In this document: in pieces, positions 51,742 to 63,015 of the stretch
Layout: each line of letters starts with the position of its first letter
How positions within the stretch are numbered: position 1 is the first letter of the stretch
Source of the DNA: Diphasiastrum complanatum
Lineage: Eukaryota > Streptophyta > Lycopodiopsida > Lycopodiales > Lycopodiaceae
Direction: 5' to 3'
DNA length: 64,000 nt
Assembly (NCBI GenBank): GCA_029204225.1
Contig: CM055111.1
Coordinates: 43,935,815-43,999,814, forward strand
The notes under the pieces: generated by a model
The model's input: only the letters and a program-made list of their open reading frames with translations
The model's database searches: none
What the model was told of the DNA's origin: nothing
Translations under genes and position numbers: made by a program

Positions 51742-52062
51742 CTAAATCAAACCACAGGGCCTTGAATCTCTGACTAGTTTGATTCTTAACATATAGCTTG
51801 AATCCTTAATTTGTTGCTGTAACAAATTAATGGCACGCATCATGTTCTCCATATCAGTCCCGACGGGACTTGGAACTCTAGTCTCATCCATAGGGGTGTC
51901 CATGAATAAAGGAGAAACTAGCAAAAAACTAGAGGGAAAACGGAGAGCTACGGTGTTAAAATCGCAAAAAGGCCTCAAGAAATAACCAATTTGAGAACAA
52001 GCAACTAGAGAGCAAAAGAACTCTACAACAACTTGGGAGAATGAGGGAAAGGAAGTGAACAT
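51742..52062 (-). pseudogene. Possible chromovirus gag N-terminus
   Basis: From Met at about 51894 it reads MDTPMDETRVPSPVGTDMEN then MMRAINLLQQQIKDS, a short acidic start and heptad-like helix as in chromovirus gag. It lies 1.4 kb after a primer site on the same strand. No capsid core is visible, so the call rests on position. Confidence 0.4.
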
Positions 52063-52071
52063 ACCTCCTTT

Positions 52072-52092
52072 ACCCCCCCCCCCCCCCCCCCC
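52072..52092. repeat. Poly-C tract
   Basis: About 19 consecutive C on the + strand, a likely source of length variation. Confidence 0.9.
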
Positions 52093-53359
52093 TTAAAACT
52101 CCTCTCCACCCTCAAGCAAAAAGGACAAGTGGGGCCAAAGAAAGGTTCCATTTGTCCCTTCTAGGCTTTTCTAGCCATGTGGGACCACCAAAAGGTGCCA
52201 CATGGCTCATGGACCCCAAGGATTCCTTAAATACAATTTTGGCCCTTTCTCCCCTCTCAAACTCCAGAGATGGAGGAGGGAGAACGTACGGCCCTTCAAG
52301 GACAAGCCATCACCAAGAAGAATATTGGTTCTCTTTGCTTGGGGATTACTCAAGCCTTGAGCTAAAAGTTTAAATTAATAGTCTTAAACTATGAAACTTA
52401 ATCTTAGCAATGACTTTCCAATGCCACCACAAGGTAGGAGGGATGAAAGGTTCGTGGGGAGGCGCGCTACTCCCCAGCATGTCACTTCAGCAAGTTACTT
52501 GCTCAAGGGGAGGTATTTATTACTTCCCCCCCCATACCTATGCGTTGACAGAGACCGCAGATAGACTGCGCCCACCCGTACGGATTTCATGGGAAGGAAA
52601 AGTCTGTGGTAAGTAACACGGGCTTCTAGGCGCAGGAAACAGAGCCATTGATATAGGCTCTATCTGCGTGCCAAAGGATACAACTTTAAGAAGAAAGAAT
52701 ATATCAGAAGATAATCAATGGCTTGCAAAAAGAAGTAGATTTCTCTTTGAGCCGGCTGCAAAGCAGCGGTGACTAAAACAACCGAGGAACGAAATTCTCA
52801 ACTCAAACTCTGTCAACAAGGATTAAAAGGAGCGAGACTGATTCGAGACTGCAATATGCAGTTTGAACGCACCCAAATCCGTAGAACTGCGCGGATACAG
52901 CTGTGTCAGAACTGATTCTGCCAGCTAAAATCCGTGCAAGCTAAATTGAATTCCAGAAAAAAGATCTTTTCATATATTAGAATAAAAAAAATTACAATAT
53001 ACTTGCTGGTTGAGTGATAAAAAAAAGCTCCCACAAACTTTGAATTGAAGTTTTCTTTCAATCTGAAATGCTTATAAAAACTAATAAGCAGATTATAAAC
53101 TTTCTTTACCAGATTCCAACATGCTTAACTTTATCAAGTTTTGAATGTTGAAATGGAAAGAAAGAAGAAAAAAAAAAAACGGTTGTTAAGAAAATTTGCT
53201 AGCTTTTAAAGAACTAGATCTTATCTTAACAACAAAAATTTCAACCTCATCAAAACTAAATTTGAACCAGGTTATCAGAATGCAATCAGCCACATTCCAA
53301 TAGGGAATACCGAACCACATTCACACAAAGGGAACGTGTGCACCTTAAGAAAAATCGAT
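52093..53359 (-). other. Probable element leader, no gene recognised
   Basis: Between primer site and the gag-like frame. No open frame with a known domain. Confidence 0.4.
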
Positions 53360-53373
53360 GGCTCTGATACCAA
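53360..53373 (-). promoter_or_regulatory. tRNA-iMet primer binding site
   Basis: The minus strand reads TTGGTATCAGAGCC next to the LTR at 53375. Confidence 0.85.
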
Positions 53374-53374
53374 C

Positions 53375-53843
53375 TGTTACAACTCCCTAGGATCATCGAC
53401 TGCCTTGAAGGTTCTGCACACCCCATACCAGTGACAACGCACCAAAACTGCCCAACCGTAGGGTCACAACCGACCCACCCCCATGCCCTGGACTAATCGA
53501 CACAATCATGCCCGGTCAAGCCTCCGACGATAACTGGCGTCCCATACCACCAGCCATCGCACTCGGCTTTCCCTAGCACTCATCTCCTGGCCTGGAGATA
53601 CATCCTGGCTAATGCACGTGCTCTCCATCGACCAACTCCCGAGTAGATTGAGTGAATGGAAAGAGGGAAACCCTACCACTATATATGCATAGCACAGTGG
53701 GTCCCATCAAGCACGGTTCTGTCGGCAACACGTGACCACCTAGGATGGTGATGCGTGGCACCTAAACATGTCGATAACTCCAGTCCTGCGTCATGCCCCT
53801 TGTGAGGCCGTCACTGAAGGGCGTACCGTTGTGGTACATAACA
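53375..53843 (-). repeat. Chromovirus 5' LTR, inverted relative to its partner
   Basis: 469 bp, minus strand TGTTATGTACC...GTTGTAACA. Reverse complement of 57417-57885, which has exactly the same length. Confidence 0.88.
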
Positions 53844-54664
53844 ATAATCATGTAGTTCATGGGTATATTAGAGAAAATTTGCCCTTGAAAAAGGCCCTAT
53901 AAGGATTGCCATGTAGGATGACAAATTTTTGGCAATTTAAAATACAAAAATAAAATCTTTTCTTGCCCACAGTCTTGCCCACACATTATTCGATGGTTAG
54001 TTATTATGTGTATAGTATAGTTTGTGGCTGTAAAACAATTGTAACTTTTGAACCACAACTTGGAGACGATTATAATGCCATTAGAAAGCCCTCGACGAGA
54101 GCTTTCCAATGACCCAATTCGAAGCTACGGTTAAAAAGATATTGTCAGTCAAAGTTATATTTGGTCAAAGCGGTTGGTCAACCTGATATCGCTTTGGAGT
54201 TTGACGGTCAAATTGGTTTGGCCATACACAATTTTTTTTTGAAGATATTGGAAGACATCTGCTAGTAGTGTGGGCAAAGCTCATGAATGACATTGTCTCA
54301 CATGAACTGTGAATCAATAGGTGTTTTAAAGTTGCACCAAGGTGGTCCTTAGAGTGCTATTATCCAAGAATATCACTTTTAAAATAATTTATACACAAGA
54401 TTTCAGTGTATAATTAATGTGACTTACTTGAAACATGTTGAATGAAGTTGGCTTTGTAAAGATGGGACTAAAAGATCACATGGACATTGTGAGACAGTTG
54501 GCAAAGAGCTCTCCAAAATATTTTAGACAAAAATACTATAAGAAGAGGTATGAGAGGTTAGAGTGAAGAAACAACATGTGGTACCCACTAAATGCATACT
54601 TGCAACGACGTTGTTTGAGATGAACACATGTTCTTTATTTGGTTACACTATCAATCATATATTG
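53844..54664. other. Spacer between the inverted LTR and pol, nothing recognised
   Basis: No element protein motifs. If the 5' half of the element was inverted, this would be original flanking DNA. Confidence 0.4.
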
Positions 54665-55112
54665 TGTATATAATGCAACATGTTTAGCTCCTGTTTTGCT
54701 AACCGGCAAGAAAGACGGAGGTATTCGTCTTTGTGTTGATTACAAAAAGCTTAATAAGATGACAGTTAAGAACCGTTATCCCTTGCCTCAGATGGACAAC
54801 TTAATGGACCGATTGAATGGTGCTAAATATTTCACCAAATTGGACCTTAGGTCAGGGTACCATCAAATTAGAATACACGAGGGGGATGTTTCCAAAACTG
54901 GCTTTCGTACTAGGTATGGCCATTACGAATTTTTAGTTTTACCCTTTGGTCTAACTAATGCCCCGGCAACCTTCCAGCAGATGATGAACGATATTCTTCG
55001 TCCATATCTGGGGAAGTTTCTCGTGGTATTTTTAGACGACATACTGATTTACAGTAAGACTCTTGAGGAGCACGAAGCGCATTTGCGTACAGTCTTAGAT
55101 AATCTAAGGTAG
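54639..55112 (+). pseudogene. Chromovirus reverse transcriptase
   Basis: 157 residues: [52 protein letters not shown], and [12 protein letters not shown] with the catalytic Asp-Asp. The first 18 residues are not RT and mark the truncation junction. TAG at 55110 ends the frame; the thumb continues beyond ([13 protein letters not shown]). Confidence 0.9.
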
Positions 55113-55269
55113 GCAAAGATTTATGCTAAGGAGTCTAAATGTGAGTTTTTTCAAACTCGACTCAAGTATTTGGGACATATCGTTTCCGATCGAGGTCTTG
55201 AGATCGACTACAATAAGGTCCAGAAAGTTCGTGATTGGCCTATTCTGAAAACCATTAGGGAAGTACTTT

Positions 55270-55830
55270 TTGGGCTTCACAGGGTTTTTCCATAAATTCA
55301 TTAAAGACTATGCCTTAGTTGCATTGCCTCTAACAAATCTTCTTAAGGGAGTGAAGAAAGCCAAACGGAAAACTAAAAAGGGTAATAAGAAGAAGGCCGG
55401 AAGGCGTTCGAAGATCAGTCCTCTTGTTGTTTGGACTAATGAACTTAATCAAAGCTTTGAAGCTTTGAAGATGTTGGTGTCTACAGCCCCTATCTTACAC
55501 ATAGTGGACCCTAGCGGATCTTTCTTAGTGGAAACAGACGCTAGTGACTATGCGGTAGGTGCAGTCCTTTACCAGGATAGTAGACCTATGGCTTTCGAGA
55601 GCAAGAAGTTGGACATAGCTCAAAGTAGGTATTCTACTTATGAGAAGGAACTCTTTGTTGTCATCCATGCGTTAAAGATCTGGAGACATTATTTGTACGG
55701 ATCCAAATTCATGGTAATGACAAATCATGGATCTCTTAAGTATATCTGTGATGCCTCAGACCTTAGGGGTCGTAAGGCCCCCTGGTTGGAACTCATTCAA
55801 GAGTTCGAATTCGACATTAAGTACCGTTGA
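55270..55830 (+). pseudogene. Chromovirus RNase H
   Basis: 186 residues: FHKFIKDYALVALPLTNLLK, a Lys-rich insert (KKAKRKTKKGNKKKAGRR) that is unusual between RT and RNase H, then VETDASDYAVGAVLYQDSRP, SRYSTYEKELFVVIHALKIW. TGA at 55828 replaces the residue before GTSNCVADALSRI. Confidence 0.88.
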
Positions 55831-55911
55831 GGTACGTCGAATTGTGTCGCTGATGCTTTGAGCCGGATTGGAGAAGTTAATTAGTTATGCTTTGCTGAGT
55901 TCCAATCTGAG

Positions 55912-57183
55912 TTGTATCTTTCTCTACGAGATCTTTGTCAGATCGATGGTTATATTTGGCAAGATGTCTTGGCAGGAAGCTCTTTAAGGAGAGACAATTT
56001 TGGAAAGCAAGATTTCAAGAAATCTCGCAAAGAGAAGATACTAGATGATTATTCCATTCGGAATGGTTTGCTTTTCCGTAGAGGAAAAGTCTCTGTGCCA
56101 GATATCGCGGACATTAGGGCCCAAATCCTGCATGAGTGCCACGATAGCTCCAGCACGAGACACCCTGGTATACAGAGGATGCTTGACCTTGTTATAAGAG
56201 AATTTTATTGGCCAAAAATGAAAGGTCGCGTCGAGGCATCCATTCAAAAGTGTGAACAATGCCAATTAAATAAAGCGCAAAAACTCAAAGCAGCTAGTTT
56301 GTTGCATCCATTGGAAATTCCCAACAAGAAATGGGAAAGTATTTCCATGGATTTTGTGGTTGGACTTCCTCAGTCAAGGAAGGGTCACGATGCTATTTGG
56401 GTAGCAGTTGACAGGCTAACCAAAATGACACAGTTTATTCCAACAAAAACTACTGTCAAAGCTTCTGAATTTGCTCAACTCTTCGTTGAAAAGTTGTTCA
56501 GGTTGTATGGATTGCCGAACGATATTGTTAGTGATTGTGATTCCAAGTTCACTGGCAAGTTCTAGCAGGCGGTCTTTGAAAGACTGGAAACTACTTTAAG
56601 TCTATCATCTACAGATCACCTAGAATCCGATGGTTAGACCGAACGTGTCAACCAGTCGATGGAAGATATGCTTCGCGCATATGTTTCCAGGCGACAATCA
56701 GACTGGAAAAAGTATCTCCCAATGGTTGAGTTTGCATACAATAGTATGAAGCATTCTGCCACTGGTTTTAGTCCTTTTATGCTCTTGTATGACTTTCAAC
56801 CTCGTTCCCCTATCTCCGTTGGACTCAAAGGTCTCAAGGTTCAAGCTGCAGCGGATTTTTTGCATGATATGCAAGAAATGTTGCAGGTGGCTAGAGAAAG
56901 CATTAGATCGGCTCAAGATAGAGCCCAGTTCTATGCCAACCGAAGTCGCGCTCCTCGAGAGTTTGAGATCGGTGATTGGGTGTATCTTAGAATCCCTAAG
57001 GACTCTAAGACACTTCGAACGGGGAAATGTGTGAAGTTATCTCCACGTTTTAGCGGTCATTTCAAAGTTCTTAACAAGATTGGTAGGGTTGCTTATAGAC
57101 TAGAACTCCATGTTGGAACTAAGGTTCATCATGTATTCCATGTTAGTCGTTTAAAGGAACGACTTGGTGGAAAGATGACCTAA
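55912..57183 (+). pseudogene. Chromovirus integrase
   Basis: Zinc finger LHECHDSSSTRHPGIQ and CEQCQLNKAQKLKA; core SMDFVVGLPQSRKGHDAIWV, second Asp in IVSDCDSKF, TAG at 56563, TAG at 56636 beside TERVNQSM (third residue region), then FAYNSMKHSATGFSPFMLLY and the C-terminal GDWVYLRIPKDSKTL, LSPRFSGHFKVLNKIG, HHVFHVSRLK. Confidence 0.88.
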
Positions 57184-57206
57184 TTCCTACAAATGGTCTA
57201 GTTCTA

Positions 57207-57389
57207 TTGGAAGATTCGACTGCTTTTGTACCCCATGAACCAAGAAAGATCATGGATACTCGACAACATCAGCTGAGAAATTGTTTGATTTCTGAACATT
57301 TGATTCGTTGGAAAGGTATGTCAGATGATGAGGACACCTGGGAGAAAGAGGATGATTTAAGACTTAGATTCCCTAGTTTCTTCCCATAG
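57207..57389 (+). pseudogene. Chromodomain
   Basis: PRKIMDTRQHQLRNCLISEH, LIRWKGMSDDEDTWEKEDDL: aromatic and acidic positions of the chromovirus chromodomain are present. Separated from integrase by a frameshift. Confidence 0.83.
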
Positions 57390-57416
57390 AAGGAAGTTTT
57401 TATGGGGGGGGGGGAA

Positions 57417-57885
57417 TGTTATGTACCATAACGGTACGCCCTTCAGTGACGGTCTCGCAAGGGGCATGACGCAGGACTGGAGTTATCGACATGTTTAGGT
57501 GCCACGCGTCACCATCCTAGGTGGTCAGGTGTCGCCGGCAGGACCGTGCTTGATGGAACCCACTGTGTTATGCCTATGTAGTGGTGGGGTTTCCCTCTTT
57601 CCATTCACTCAGTCTACCCGGAAGTTGGTGGATGGAGAGCACGTGCATTAGCCAGGATGTATCTCCAAGCCAGGAGATGAGTGCTAGGGAAAGCTGAGTG
57701 CGATGGCTGGTGGTATGGGACGCCAGTTATCATCGAAGGTTTGACCGGACATGATTATGTCGATTACTCCAGGGCATGGGGGTGGGTCGGTTGTGACCCT
57801 ACGGTTGGGCAGTTTTGGTGCGTTGTCACTGGTATGGGGTGTGCAGAACCTTCAAGGCAGTCGATGATCCTAGGGAGTTGTAACA
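57417..57885 (+). repeat. Chromovirus 3' LTR
   Basis: 469 bp from TGTTATGTACCATAACGG to GGAGTTGTAACA; begins right after the purine tract. Confidence 0.88.
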
Positions 57886-58399
57886 ATTACCTTTCATTTA
57901 ATTCGGAAATCAAGTATCTTTTCGGGTTAGAAAATGGTCCTACTTGATGATTAATTTTCATAGGTCCAATTGGCCTCCATAATCAAGATCATCTTTTTTA
58001 TATAGACTATTCTGAAGTCATATACATGAAAAGTGGGAGGCTCTTGAATTCCTTTCAGGAGTTCAAATTGGTAAGCCAAAGTCGAAGATTTTTAACGACC
58101 CCTCCAATGAGAGGACAATGCAAAAGCTAGAATCCATCAAGATTCTCTCATAAACCTGATCACCATCAGGTATAGATAAAAGAAGGAAAACTAAAAAATT
58201 GTCGATAGGTCCAAGAATCTTCGTCTTCACTAATTTGTTCTCCCCTATTAATCAAGTGCTCGTTTGTGATTCATTAATAACAATGATTAGAATCTACATT
58301 ATGATTTGTTAATCATAATTCATGCAAATCTAATTACACATGATAAGAGGAAAACGTATCAAAGCATGTTCAGAAAATGTGAACAATACTAGAGCTAAT
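57886..58399. other. Nothing recognised
   Basis: AT-rich, short frames only. Confidence 0.4.
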
Positions 58400-59215
58400 T
58401 AGTCTGCAGCCTCTCATCAACCTCCTGGCATTGTGACAGCCATTATGGGTAAAGCAAGTGGGCCACTGAATGGATAGGCTTGTCGAATCTCTGCCATCTC
58501 CTCTACCAAAGGCATCGTATCTAGATCACCCTACAAAAACAATAAACAATGTTCCATCAGTAGCAACTACGAAAAACAATTTACAGCAACTTACAATAAC
58601 AAGTCTGTAGCACTAACATAAAGCACATTTGCTAGAATGACGAGAACAACATTTGAAAAAATGAGTAGTATGATACCAAGCTATCACATGAATAAAAAGA
58701 TAAAGTATGTGTATATCTCTTCTCATCAAGAAGCATCATCTGAAGAGCCACTTCCACATGGTCTATCATCTCATATAGAAGTTGCCCTCTCTATCCACTA
58801 GACGCAACATGACATATATCATGCATCAGAAAGTCTATGCAATGTGTGATGCAAGGGGTCCAGAATATGGTAGGGATCTATCTCATAAGCATATCTCCCA
58901 TGTGCTTACAATTACTAGTGTTGTCCGTCACCACCTCGACAACCTTGGCCACGCCAACCTCTATCACTGCTTGTCGTATGACATCGTATATGGACTTGAC
59001 AATGATAGTGTCTCCACCCCTGGAAACATCCACGGCACAATAGAACATAGTTGCCCATGTAGCACGACACCAGTATGTTAATAACTTGCCTACGATGAAT
59101 GTCGATCCACCCATTTGACATGATGGAGCAGCCATACACCTCTCTCATGCATTTCTCAACTAGAAAAGGCTCTATGTGAGTGTGTCCACTCATGAAGTCA
59201 AATAGCAAGAGAGAA
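58400..59215 (-). pseudogene. Decayed hAT transposase (DUF659 type)
   Basis: Minus-strand motifs in order: CMREVYGCSIMSNGWIDIHR and QVINILVSCYMG (about 59190-59080), VVEVVTDNTSNCKHMGDMLM (about 58950-58885), PTIFWTPCITHCIDFLMHDI (about 58860-58800), then a diverged tail. Frameshifts separate them. Same family as the 6850-7650 copy, but clearly a different degree of decay. Confidence 0.8.
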
Positions 59216-59444
59216 GAGAATGACAAGTGGGAGGGAGGTGGCATGCGATGCTATGCATGGATAGATAATGATGTTGTCTGGCTGTCGGGTATCCCCTCTC
59301 CATACTACACCAAGAAATAGACAATCCATACAATAATTAGAATCTGTCAAAACATATAATAGACGATGAATCCACGACTAATCCAAAAAAAAAAAAAACC
59401 TGTAGGCAAAAATAAAAAATGAATGTCACAGAAATTGCAGGGCA

Positions 59445-60726
<1,282 letters not shown>

Positions 60727-60955
60727 AAAATAATAACAACATAAAACATGGAAATTTATAAGAATGAACATAAAGTGTAATTGCTTGATTTGACAAACTA
60801 GCATTGACCATAAAAATTGATTGTATGTGAGTAGCAAATCCATTGGAAGAATAATAATAACATTAAACATGGACATTCCTAAATAATGAATGTAATGTGT
60901 AATTGGTTGATTTGACAAACTAGCATTGATCATAAAAATAGCAAATCCATTGGAA
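60727..60955 (+). repeat. Tandem duplication, unit about 120 bp
   Basis: Two copies sharing ATAATAACA, AAACATGGA, TTGATTTGACAAACTAGCAT and AGCAAATCCATTGGAA in the same order. Confidence 0.8.
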
Positions 60956-60984
60956 TGGTTTTGCCTATGCTTATCTGATTCTAA

Positions 60985-61110
60985 TGCCTAAAATTTGATG
61001 CCTATAACGTAATGCGTAATGCCTACAACGTAATGGCTATTGCCTAAAATGTGATGTGTGAAGCTTAATGTGTAAAGCCTAGGGTAATGCATAATGCCTA
61101 AAGACTATGT
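60985..61110 (+). repeat. Degenerate short tandem repeat, TAATGCCTAAA-like
   Basis: About ten imperfect units of 9-14 bp containing AATGCCTA or close variants. Confidence 0.7.
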
Positions 61111-61519
61111 GTATGAAAGGCCCTAAAATCTCACCCCATAATTCCTAAAGCCTAATCTGCTTATATGTAACCTTCACCCCCAAACCATTAATATGTGTCT
61201 CACTCTCTTAATACAAGTTTAAAGCCTACTTAATTTAGTTTTTATTGTATTTGATTGTTTTCCAATGTCTGATATAAAATTTGATGGTTTTTTGTTCCAA
61301 TTTTTGCAAGCGTTTTGCATTTGAGGGAGTGATTCCATGACATGGACACTCCCGAGTCTGTGCGAAGCAACCCTTCATACATCACTCCAGAGGGTGAGAG
61401 CCAGTCTGCAAGAAGGAGGAGGTTGAATAGGAAGCAACAAGCAGTGCGTAGGGCGTTGTCGCTTACACTGTAGTTCGTGTTGTCGAGGAAGTGAGATGTT
61501 CGACTGCAAGTTTGGTTTT

Positions 61520-62090
61520 GTGCAACCAGCTTTGAAGACTTGCGCACGGTTGATGGTTGTTTCAGTCGTTTAGAGATGCTTGCAGACACAGACTTTTGAT
61601 GAATGACGCAAATGAGTGGAGTAGTTGCTTGCGCGAGGTAGTGTCATGGGGCACTCTGTCGCAGCTTCATCTCATGTTCGTTGTGCTTCTTTTGAAATGT
61701 GCCCCTTCCGACCCGTTGGAGCTCTAGAAGAGCATAGAGCCGCATTCAGTTGAGGATTATGCGCATGAGTTGGGACAGCCAATAACGTGCGAGACCATTT
61801 CTGTGAGTCGGGTTTTAGTAGACATAGCTATTTTTCACATGCAGGCAGCTGGAAAGTTGTTGGTGAATTTTGGGTTTAGGGTCCCCCATGTCGATTTTGG
61901 TTCATCTCCATTGTTTCGCGAGGAGATGTTTGTCGACGAGAATCCTTTAGAGGTTGAAGTTGACATCGAGAGATTGAACGTGGATCAACGAAAGATTTTC
62001 AACTGTGTAGTACATGAGCATGTTGTTTGAAGAGTGGGTGGAGTGTTTTTTGTAAATGGTCCGGGTGGTACATGCAAGAGACGCACCCCT
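61520..62090 (+). pseudogene. Helitron (PIF1-type) helicase fragment
   Basis: One frame with a few stops: RDACRHRLLMNDANEWSSCL, SQLHLMFVVLLLKCAPSDPL, a TAG, EDYAHELGQPI, then LNVDQRKIFNCVVHEHVV, TGA, RVGGVFFVNGPGGTCK. This is the region before and into the Walker A motif of Helitron replication helicases (LNxDQ...GGxFFVxGPGGTGKT). Gly-Lys of the P-loop is changed to Cys-Lys, and the homology ends there. No ORF end signals of a Helitron were identified. Confidence 0.8.
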
Positions 62091-63015
62091 ACACCACATG
62101 GACCCAGATCATTACGGAACCAAGAAGGTACCAGCTCAACCACCACAAAGGTCTGCTATGGCGAAAGTCTCAAGGATCGAACCACCCAAGGCACCTGCGA
62201 ATAAGAAGAATCAGTTGAAGCAACGCTACAACCAGGTGATCCGATGGAGTGACCTACCCAAAGAGGCAATAGCTACACTAGACCTTGATATTTGCAACCA
62301 TGAGGCGAATGTCACAGCAGTCCCAAAGAAAGACAACAAGAATGAACCCACCAAAATGACAAAAAAGAGCAAAAAGAAGGTGTTGGATTCCTTGAAGTCA
62401 ATCAAGTTGGATCAGATACAACGTCATCTTCTACACAGGTGACAAAAAATAAAAAAATGACCAGTCGGGCCAAGATCAATATGCTGAAAGAGGAATCTTG
62501 ACGAGCTCCAATTCATGAGATGCCTGATACTTTCAATAATTATAAATTGAACGACGTGGTAATCATGATGTCGCAAGCCCAACGAGAACCTGATCAAAGT
62601 CAGGCACCAGCGGAATAAGTCTTTGAGGGACCTACGCGAACACAGCCGATGAATCTTGCGGAACCAGGAGAAGAAGAAAGGATAGTGCATGTGGGAGAGC
62701 AGTTAACACCCACGCAGTTCAAGAGACTATGATCCTTGTTGGTGGAATACAAAGACTGTTTTGCCTGAAGCTATAGTGATCTAAAGGGCATTCCGCCAAC
62801 AGTAGTCCAACACACCATACCTTTGGTGGACGGACCAGTCCCCAAGGTAAGCCGTTACTACTGCTGCAACCCGAATTATACAGAACTGATCAAGCAAGAG
62901 TTGTAGAAACTTATGGATGCAGATTTCATTTACGAAATCGAGCACACGGAATGGGTATCGCCAATAGTTATAGTACCCAAGAAGAATGGCAAAATGCGTA
63001 TCTGTGTGAAGATCA
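62085..63015 (+). pseudogene. Gypsy pol fragment, linker and RT N-terminus
   Basis: A basic linker frame (62056-62442) is followed by KDCFAxSYSDLKGIPPTVVQ, IPLVDGPVPKVSRYY, and KLMDADFIYEIEHTEWVSPI, VIVPKKNGKMRICV, the first RT blocks of a Tat/Athila-type element. At about 63010 it stops matching RT. Stops at 62767 and 62906. Confidence 0.8.

Larger units (their letters stand above)
54665..57885 (+). mobile_element. Chromovirus pol and 3' LTR
   Basis: Order: RT from the APVLL block on, RNase H, integrase, chromodomain, a purine tract (TATGGGGGGGGGGGAA, 57401-57416) and LTR 57417-57885. Stops at 55111, 55828, 56563 and 56636 and a frameshift near 55260 inactivate it. RT starts abruptly without protease. 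Confidence 0.88.
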
